Source: Frankiaceae bacterium (GTDB lineage Bacteria; Actinomycetota; Actinomycetes; Frankiales; Frankiaceae). Taken from it: DNA of 6,087 nt. Both the position numbers and the translations under genes were made by a program. The DNA is taken from positions 1 to 6,087 of the forward strand of contig JAVEDQ010000547.1 of assembly GCA_030840885.1 (NCBI GenBank). Reading direction: 5' to 3'. The notes beneath the pieces were generated by a model that worked only from the letters and a program-made list of their open reading frames with translations, had not been told where the DNA came from and did no database searches. Of the stretch, positions 1 through 5,800 are shown in pieces (the stretch's first letter is position 1; every line of letters starts with the position of its first letter).

Positions 1-149
1 GCACGCCCAATTCGACCAGGACCAGCCAATCGTCAGCCTCGATGCGCAGAAGTGCCGTTCGCGGACGTTCTGCCTAGCTCGAGCGGGCGTTGCTGGGCTG
101 CCCCTCGCACCACACGCGCGTACACCCGCGAGATGCTGATGCGGTGAGC
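1..149. other. 5' flank without a recognised gene
   Basis: No convincing coding region is seen here. All three forward frames are short or stop early, and no family motif appears. The stretch contains the first copy of the 22-base repeat at 42-63. The rest is the presumed leader and promoter region of the cation transporter gene, in which I could not pick out a clear -35/-10 pair. Confidence 0.5.
42..63 (+). repeat. 22-base direct repeat, copy 1
   Basis: This copy matches 776-797 at 21 of 22 positions. It reads ATGCG, then C (G in copy 2), then AGAAGTGCCGTTCGCG. It ends 86 bases before the transporter ATG at 150. The match stops abruptly on both sides, so it is not the edge of a longer duplication that can still be recognised. 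A shared regulatory element or a remnant of duplication are both possible. Confidence 0.7.
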
Positions 150-749
150 ATGACGACGGCGCTGCCTGCCGCCCGCGCCGCTGCATTGCTGCGCCGCGGG
201 CGCCTGTTAGAGATCTGCACGCTGAGCTGGAACATTGTCGGCATCGTGGTGCTCGTCATCGCCGCGATCGCTGCCCGGTCCGTAGCACTGGCCGGGTTCG
301 GTCTGGACTCGCTCATCGAGATCGGCGCCAGCACCGTCGTGCTGTGGGAGTTGTCCGGCAGCGGTGAGGACCGACAGCGCCGTGCCATACGGATCATCGC
401 GGTCGCGTTCGTCGCCCTCGCTCTCTATCTGACCGTGCAGTCCACGTGGAGCCTGTTCACCGGCTTTCACCCGCACCACAGCCCGCTCGGCATCGCCTGG
501 ACGGCCATTACCGCCGCGGTCATGTTCGCGTTGGCGGGCGGCAAGGCTCGCACCGGCCGGGCTCTGAACAATCCCGTGCTGCTGACCGAGGGCCGTGTCA
601 CCGCCATCGACGGCCTGCTCGCCGTCGCCGTCCTCGTCGGACTCACCTTGAACGCAGCTATCGGTTGGTGGTGGGCAGACCCGGCGGCCGGCTACGTGCT
701 CGTCTACTACGCGGCCAAAGAGGCATGGGCCGTCTTCACCGAGGACTGA
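150..749 (+). CDS. Cation transporter, CDF-type membrane domain
   Basis: The product is 199 residues from ATG 150 and resembles the transmembrane domain of cation diffusion facilitators, which export divalent metals in exchange for protons. Six hydrophobic segments are visible at about residues 22-42, 46-66, 80-102, 112-131, 153-172 and 174-190. The second carries the signature GFGLDSLIEIGAS (D53, E57), typical of the metal-site helix. Helix five follows E147 and contains D154, and GWWWADPAA (172-180) matches the conserved start of the last helix. The cytosolic C-terminal metal-binding domain of full-length CDF proteins is absent, as in a group of short actinobacterial homologues. The substrate metal cannot be told. 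GTG 144, two codons upstream, is an alternative start. ATG 90 would add a polar, non-family N-terminus. The nearest Shine-Dalgarno-like bases are weak. Confidence 0.75.
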   Translation: MTTALPAARAAALLRRGRLLEICTLSWNIVGIVVLVIAAIAARSVALAGFGLDSLIEIGASTVVLWELSGSGEDRQRRAIRIIAVAFVALALYLTVQSTWSLFTGFHPHHSPLGIAWTAITAAVMFALAGGKARTGRALNNPVLLTEGRVTAIDGLLAVAVLVGLTLNAAIGWWWADPAAGYVLVYYAAKEAWAVFTED

Positions 750-775
750 CACCCGTCCCGCTGACGCTCTCAGTT

Positions 776-797
776 ATGCGGAGAAGTGCCGTTCGCG
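776..797 (+). repeat. 22-base direct repeat, copy 2
   Basis: This is the second copy of the repeat at 42-63, with a single C-to-G difference. It begins 27 bases after the transporter stop and ends 83 bases before ATG 881 of the next gene. That distance is very close to the 86 bases between copy 1 and the transporter ATG. The similar placement ahead of two different membrane-protein genes hints at a shared upstream control element. Confidence 0.7.
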
Positions 798-865
798 CGC
801 TTGTTCACCCGGCCGCCGGCATGACAGCGACCGCGGCCTCTGACGACGATGAGTACTTGCCAGAC

Positions 866-904
866 TGGAAAGTGACGAGCATGCTTTCCATCATGGAAAG
901 TGAC
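866..904 (+). promoter_or_regulatory. Probable operator: three TGGAAAG half-sites
   Basis: TGGAAAGTGAC occurs twice as an exact 11-base direct repeat (866-876 and 894-904). An inverted copy, CTTTCCA (884-890), lies between them. The inverted copy and the second direct copy form the perfect palindrome CTTTCCATCATGGAAAG (884-900, 8-base arms, 1-base centre). The cluster sits on the start region of the membrane-protein gene, two of whose possible ATG codons (881 and 893) fall inside it. The next gene encodes a winged-helix DNA-binding protein, so autorepression of the two-gene unit is the obvious inference. A possible -35 is TTGCCA at 857-862, but no strong -10 is seen. Confidence 0.6.
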
Positions 905-1456
905 CAAGCGCAGCAGGACCCCCTCGATCCGCGTTTCGTGCTGGCCGAGGCGGACCAGGCGCGCCAGCGACTGGCCGCAGGCCTGCGACTGCCCGCCGGC
1001 CTGCACCCAGCACTGGCCGCCGCGGTCGCGGTCCAGGTGGGCGCCGCCGCCTACGGAATCGCCGCTCAAACGACCGCCGGGCTCGCGGTGGCGCTGGCTG
1101 GGGTGGCGGTCTTGATGGGCGGGGCAGCGGTCCTGCTTCACCGGTTCCGGCGCATCAACGGCGTCCGGATCGATGGACTGTCGAGCCAGATCGTCCTTGG
1201 GACCGGGGGTACGTCGACGCTGGTCTACATGGGCGGGTTCGGGGCCGCGACGTGGGCCGCCTTCGAGTCGCGCTGGTGGCTCGTCGCGGTGGCGGCCGTG
1301 GCCGCGGGAGTCGGCTACGCAATCGGCACCCTCCGGTGGTGGCACGCCTACCGGAACGACCCGGCCGCCCACGCGGGCGGCGTCTCGCCGCGGCTGCTCG
1401 CCGCGGGTGCCGTGCTCGCCTGCCTGGGGTTCGTTGCGCTACTGATTGCCGGTTGA
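881..1456 (+). CDS. Small multi-pass membrane protein of unknown function
   Basis: I do not recognise a named family. From ATG 881 the product is 191 residues. A charged, soluble N-terminus of about 40 residues (ESDQAQQDPLDPRFVLAEAD, then QARQRLAAGLRLP) precedes hydrophobic segments. Numbered from ATG 893, these lie at about 39-58, 62-83, 105-124, 127-146 and 166-186. A basic loop, HRFRRINGVRIDG, follows the second, and a WWHAYRND segment follows the fourth. Start choice is uncertain. ATG 881 has GGAAAG (867-872) at suitable spacing. ATG 893 lies in the palindrome and would fit a leaderless or weakly initiated message. ATG 821 is also in frame and open. The stop overlaps the next start as TGATG, so the two genes are probably translated together, and the product is likely regulated by that neighbour. 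Confidence 0.65.
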   Translation: MLSIMESDQAQQDPLDPRFVLAEADQARQRLAAGLRLPAGLHPALAAAVAVQVGAAAYGIAAQTTAGLAVALAGVAVLMGGAAVLLHRFRRINGVRIDGLSSQIVLGTGGTSTLVYMGGFGAATWAAFESRWWLVAVAAVAAGVGYAIGTLRWWHAYRNDPAAHAGGVSPRLLAAGAVLACLGFVALLIAG

Positions 1457-1743
1457 TGGCCGAGCTCGACCCGCTGATCCACGCCCCGGCCCGGCTGCAG
1501 GTGGTCACGACGCTGTCCGCGGTGTCGGAGGCGGAGTTCGCGACGCTGCGGGCCGTTCTCGAGGTGAGTGACTCGGTGCTGTCCAAACACATCTCGGCGC
1601 TGGCCGACGCCGGCTACGTGCGCAGCCGCAAGGGCGTCCAGGCGGGACGACGCACGACGTGGGTCGGGCTGACCAGCACAGGCAGGAAGGCCCTGCGCGA
1701 GCACGTCGCGGCACTGCGCCGGCTGATCGACGTAGTCGACTGA
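1456..1743 (+). CDS. Winged-helix transcriptional regulator (MarR/ArsR-like, about 95 aa)
   Basis: This is a 95-residue single-domain DNA-binding protein. It opens with LDPLIHAPARLQVVTTLSAV (residues 4-23), the usual first helix of compact actinobacterial winged-helix regulators. AEFATLRAVLEVSDSVLSKHISALADAGYV (26-55) then gives the helix-turn-helix with SDSVLSKHISAL as recognition helix. The wing follows as RKGVQAGRRTTWVGLTSTGRKAL (58-80), and a C-terminal helix (81-95) probably dimerises. No metal-binding cysteines or ligand domain are seen. ATG 1456 overlaps the preceding stop (TGATG), which indicates translational coupling and one operon. The palindromic TGGAAAG cluster at 866-904 is its most likely target. 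Whether it senses a ligand cannot be told. Confidence 0.85.
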   Translation: MAELDPLIHAPARLQVVTTLSAVSEAEFATLRAVLEVSDSVLSKHISALADAGYVRSRKGVQAGRRTTWVGLTSTGRKALREHVAALRRLIDVVD

Positions 1744-1780
1744 TCCCCATCAGGTCATGTCGACTCACTGACGACGGCCG

Positions 1781-1826
1781 CTCATGCCGCGTAGCGCGCG
1801 TCTGCGCGAGCGACCATCGGCATGGG
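1781..1826. terminator. Nested inverted repeat between convergent genes
   Basis: An outer stem pairs CATGCCG (1783-1789) with CGGCATG (1818-1824). It extends through a wobble pair to 1781/1826. Inside it a second hairpin pairs CGCGC (1795-1799) with GCGCG (1804-1808) around GTCT. It lies 37 bases after the regulator stop and 77 bases beyond the end of fdhD, so it could end transcription from both sides. There is no T-tract, so this is a stem-loop call rather than a proven intrinsic terminator. A further small inverted repeat, GCCGTC (1844-1849) with GACGGC (1862-1867), lies closer to the fdhD end. Confidence 0.35.
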
Positions 1827-1903
1827 TCGGGCGACCGCAGCCCGCCGTCGCCACCGTTGGAGACGGCTCGCTGCCCGCCGTGCGTCGTTGTCCGGTGTAG
1901 GCG

Positions 1904-2725
1904 TCAGGTCAGGCGGCCGGCGCAGCTGTAGACGTTCATCGTCTGTCCGCGAAGGAAGCCCACGAGCGTCATGCCGACCTCCTCGGCGAGCTCCGCCGCC
2001 AGCGTCGACGGCGCCGACACCGCGGCGAGCATCGGCACGCCCGCCATCAGCGCTTTCTGCGTCAACTCGAACGATGCGCGGCCGCTGACCATCAGCACGG
2101 TCGAGCGCAGCGGTACCAGCCCCTCGCGGTAGGCCCAGCCCAGCACCTTGTCGACCGCGTTGTGCCGCCCGACGTCCTCGCGGGCAACCAGCAACCGGCC
2201 GTCGGCCGTGAACAGACCGGCGGCGTGCAGCCCGCCGGTCTTCTCGAATGTCGCCTGGGCCGCTCGGAGCGTGTCCGGCAGGGTCGTGAGCACCTCGACC
2301 GGCAGGTTCAGCGGGTCGTCGCGGACCTCGAAGCTCGACGCCACCTTCACCGCGTCGACACTCGCCTTCCCGCACAGCCCGCAGGAGGACGAAGTGAAGA
2401 AGTTGCGCTGCACCGACGGGTCCGGCGCCGCCACGCCCGGGGCCAGGGCGGCGTCGAGAACGTTGTAGGTCTGGAGCCCCTGGTCGTCGGTGCCGGCGCA
2501 GTACCGCAGCGCGGCGAGGTCACCGGGAGCCCGCAATACGCCCTCGGTGAGCAGGAAGCCTGCGGCGAGGTCCATGTCCGCGCCCGGCGTCCGCATGGTC
2601 ACCGCCAACGACGTTCCGGCCACCCGGATCTCCAGCGGTTCCTCGGCGGAAAGCGTGTCGATACGTTCGCGGCGGGAAGATCCGTCGATCCGGATGACCT
2701 TCCGGCGGGAGGTGCTGCGGCCCAT
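1904..2725 (-). CDS. fdhD: FdhD, formate dehydrogenase sulfurtransferase
   Basis: FdhD passes sulfur from a cysteine desulfurase to the molybdenum cofactor of formate dehydrogenase, without which the enzyme is inactive. The 273-residue product is of normal family length. Visible hallmarks are EEPLEIRVAG (28-37), DLAAGFLLTEG (52-62), the catalytic loop SSSCGLCGK with C115 and C118 (the CxxC sulfur carrier), GGLHAAGLF (164-172), REDVGRHNAVDKVLG (182-196), SGRASFELTQKA (214-225) and the C-terminal GFLRGQTMNVYS (256-267). No signal peptide is present, so it should act in the cytoplasm. The start at 2725 is preceded by a weak GGTGA. It is divergent from the formate dehydrogenase gene with an 81-base gap, consistent with a common role and possibly shared control. 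Confidence 0.96.
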   Translation of the reverse strand: MGRSTSRRKVIRIDGSSRRERIDTLSAEEPLEIRVAGTSLAVTMRTPGADMDLAAGFLLTEGVLRAPGDLAALRYCAGTDDQGLQTYNVLDAALAPGVAAPDPSVQRNFFTSSSCGLCGKASVDAVKVASSFEVRDDPLNLPVEVLTTLPDTLRAAQATFEKTGGLHAAGLFTADGRLLVAREDVGRHNAVDKVLGWAYREGLVPLRSTVLMVSGRASFELTQKALMAGVPMLAAVSAPSTLAAELAEEVGMTLVGFLRGQTMNVYSCAGRLT

Positions 2726-2806
2726 GGTTCACCAGGGTGGCAGACTCACCCACTGTTGAGCGAAAGTCGATTGCCGTTGCGGCATCGAAGCTCGGAGGAG
2801 TTCGCC
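2726..2806. promoter_or_regulatory. Divergent intergenic region of fdhD and formate dehydrogenase
   Basis: These 81 bases must hold the promoters or leaders of both divergent genes. I see no good consensus promoter on either strand. A small inverted repeat, GAT-T-GCCG / TTG / CGGCATC (2769-2786; seven pairs, one bulged T), ends just before the Shine-Dalgarno of the formate dehydrogenase gene. It could be an operator half-site pair or a leader hairpin. Confidence 0.45.
2794..2800 (+). promoter_or_regulatory. Ribosome binding site that fixes a TTG start
   Basis: GGAGGAG is a strong Shine-Dalgarno match, six bases before TTG at 2807. It decides the start of the formate dehydrogenase gene. The frame is open far upstream, but the only ATG there (2162) lies deep inside the opposite-strand fdhD. 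The other nearby in-frame TTG codons (2771, 2777) have no such site. Confidence 0.8.
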
Positions 2807-5800
2807 TTGTCCCTGCGCGATCAGTCCGTCAAGAAGACCGTTCTCGGCTGGCCGGTTCTCCGGCAGGTTCTCGGTGGGAACGACCCGCTCGGCCGTGGCA
2901 AGGCCGCGGAGAGCGCCTACACCGCGAGCCTGACGCCGCGCACCAAGACCGCCGACCGCGTCGTGCAGAGCGTCTGCCCGTACTGCGCGGTGGGCTGTGG
3001 CCAGCGGGTCTACGTCAAGGACGAGAAGATCGTCCAGATCGAGGGCGACCCGGATTCGCCGATCAGCCGGGGTCGGCTCTGCCCGAAGGGCAGCGCCTCG
3101 AAGCAACTCGTCACCGGGTCGAGCCGCGAGCAGAAGATCAAGTACCGCCGTCCGTACGGGACGGAGTGGGAAGACCTCGATCTCGACACCGCGATGCAGA
3201 TGATCGCCGACCGGGTCCTGAAGAGCCGCAAGGACGGCTGGCAGGACACCCAGGACGGCCTGCCGGTGCGGCGGACCATGGGGATAGCGAGCCTCGGAGG
3301 GGCGACCCTCGACAACGAGGAGAACTACCTCATGAAGAAGCTCTACACCGCCATGGGAGCGGTGCAGATCGAGAACCAGGCCCGTATTTGACACAGCTCC
3401 ACCGTCCCCAGTCTGGGGACCACGTTCGGACGCGGCGGCGCCACCAACTTCCAGCAGGACCTGCAGAACTCTGACGTCATCGTCATCGAGGGCTCGAACA
3501 TGGCCGAGTGCCATCCCGTCGGGTTCCAGTGGGTGATGGAGGCGAAGGCGCGCGGCGCGACGGTCATCCACGTCGACCCGCGCTTCACCCGGACCAGCGC
3601 GGTGGCCGACATCCACGTCGGCATCCGCGTGGGCACCGACATCGCGTTCCTCGGCGGCCTGATCAACCACGTGCTCTCCAACGAGCTGTGGTTCAAGGAG
3701 TACGTCACAGCCTTCACCAACGCCTCGCTGCTCGTGAGCGAGGACTTCCAGGACACCGAGGAGCTCGACGGCCTGTTCTCGGGCTGGAACGAGACCACTC
3801 GCACCTACGACCCGGCGTCCTGGCAGTACGAGGGTGCCGACGTCGGTTCGGCCTCGGGCGACCGACAGTCGCCGCGGCCGGGTGAAGGCAGCCTCGCCCA
3901 CCGCAGCCAGGCCGGGCAGCCCGACAGCCCGGAGACCGGGGCCGGCGACGGCTCGCAGACCGACGCCGAGAAGCAGGCCATCGACGAACCGCGCCAGGAC
4001 CTGCTCGGCAAGCACGGCAGCCAGCCGGAGCGCGACGACACGCTGCAGAACCCGCGCTGCGTGATCAACGTGCTGCGGCGGCACTACGCCCGCTACACCC
4101 CCGAGATGGTCGAGCAGGTCTGCGGCATCCCGCCGGAGCAGTTCCGGAAGGTCGCCGACGCGCTCACCGAGAACAGCGGCCGCGAGCGCACCGGCGCCTT
4201 CTGCTACGCCGTCGGGTGGACGCACCACACCACGGGGGCGCAGTACATCCGCACCGCCGCGATCCTGCAGCTGCTGCTCGGCAACATGGGGCGGCCCGGT
4301 GGCGGCATCCTCGCGCTGCGCGGGCACGCCAGCATCCAGGGCTCGACCGACATCCCCACGCTCTACAACCTGCTGCCCGGCTACATGCCGATGCCGCAGG
4401 CGAGGCCGGAGCTGACGCTGCAGTCGTTCCTGGAGGCCAACGGGACACCCACCGGGTTCTGGGGCCACATGGACGCCTACTTCATCAGCCTGCTGAAGGC
4501 GTGGTGGGGCGACGCGGCGACGGCGGAGAACGACTACTGCTTCGACTACATCCCGCGCCTCACCGGCGACCACGGCACCTACACCACCGTCATGGACCAG
4601 ATCGACGGCAAGGTCTCGGGCTACTTCCTGCTCGGCCAGAACCCGGCGGTCGGCTCGGCCAACGCCAAGCTGCAGCGGCTCGGCCTGGCCAACCTCGACT
4701 GGCTCGTCGTCCGGGACTTCTCGCTCATCGAGAGCGCGATGTTCTGGAAGGACGGGCCGTAGATCGAGACCGGCGAGCTGGAGACCGAGAAGATCCCGAC
4801 CGAGATCTTCTTCATGCCGGCCGCCTCCCACGTGGAGAAGGAAGGCACGTTCACCAACACCCAGCGGCTGTTGCAGTGGCACCACAAAGCCGTCGAGCCG
4901 CAGGGCGACCAGCGCAGCGAGCTGTGGTTCTACTACCACCTCGGCCGGATCATGCGGGAACGGCTGGCAGGGTCGACCGACCCGCGCGACCGGCCGCTGC
5001 TCGACCTCACCTGGAACTACTCGACCGAGGGTCCGCTCGACGAGCCCTCGGGTGAGGAGGTGCTGCAGGAGATCAACGGCTTCGGCCCGAAGGGTCCGTT
5101 GAGCTCCTACACCGAGATGAAGGCCGACGGCTCCACCTCCGCCGGCTGCTGGATCTACACCGGCATCTACGCCGACGGCGTGAACCAGTCGGCGCGGCGC
5201 AAGCCGGGCCAGGAGCAGAGCTGGGTCGCACCGGAGTGGGGCTGGGCGTGGCCGGCCAACCGCCGCACGCTCTACAACCGCGCCTCGGCCGACCCCGAGG
5301 GCAAGCCGTGGAGCGAGCGGAAGGCCTACGTGTGGTGGGATGCCGACGCCGCCGACGGCGAGGGCCAGTGGACCGGGCACGACATCCCCGACTTCGTCGC
5401 CAACCGTCGACCGGACTACGAGCCGGCGCCGGATGCGAAGGCCGAGGACGCCATCAGCGGCTCGAGCCCGTTCATCATGCAGGCCGACGGCAAGGGTTGG
5501 CTGTTCGCCCCGACCGGGCTGGTCGACGGCCCGATGCCGACGCACTACGAGCCGCACGAGTCGCCGTTCCGGAACCCGCTCTACGGCCAGCAGTCGAACC
5601 CGGCGCGGGAGACCTTCTCGCGCAAGGACAACCTGTCCAACCCGGGCGGCCAGGAGCCGGGCACCGAGGTGTTCCCGTACGTCTGGACCACCTACCGCCT
5701 GACCGAGCACCACACCGCCGGCGGCATGAGCCGCTGGGTGCCCTACCTGGCGGAGCTGCAGCCGGAGATGTTCTGCGAGGTGTCGCCGGAGATGGCGCGC

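Noticed and set aside
42..77. An 11-codon peptide (MRRSAVRGRSA) at repeat copy 1
   Set aside because: There is no ribosome site or conservation evidence. It is mentioned only because copy 2 can be read the same way.
446..880. N-terminal extension of the membrane-protein gene back to ATG 446
   Set aside because: Before about 750 this frame is a shadow of the transporter gene, Arg/His-rich and without family sequence. A start at 821, 881 or 893 is far more likely.
1744..1903. Possible small gene in the convergent gap
   Set aside because: The frames crossing it have no ribosome site or family sequence, and the region is explained better by inverted repeats.
2162..2806. Upstream extension of the formate dehydrogenase frame to ATG 2162
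   Set aside because: It would overlap fdhD on the opposite strand, and the translation is not family-like. TTG 2807 with GGAGGAG fits the family N-terminus.
2807..3391. A separate short protein ending at the TGA
   Set aside because: The stop falls exactly at the selenocysteine site and is followed by a SECIS-like hairpin and the rest of the enzyme.
4760..4762. Pyrrolysine or a second selenocysteine at the TAG
   Set aside because: Pyrrolysine is essentially confined to methylamine-using archaea and a few bacteria, and nothing around this site suggests it. UAG is not the normal selenocysteine codon, and the position is not catalytic.
4216..5055. A 279-codon plus-strand frame overlapping the formate dehydrogenase gene
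   Set aside because: It is a frame shadow with His/Arg/Ala-rich composition, inside a gene whose own frame is well supported.
2729..5713. A 994-codon open frame on the minus strand opposite the formate dehydrogenase gene
   Set aside because: It is an artefact of strong GC bias in the sense gene. The translation is Arg/Val/Leu/Gly-rich low-complexity sequence with no family motif, and the sense frame is unmistakable.
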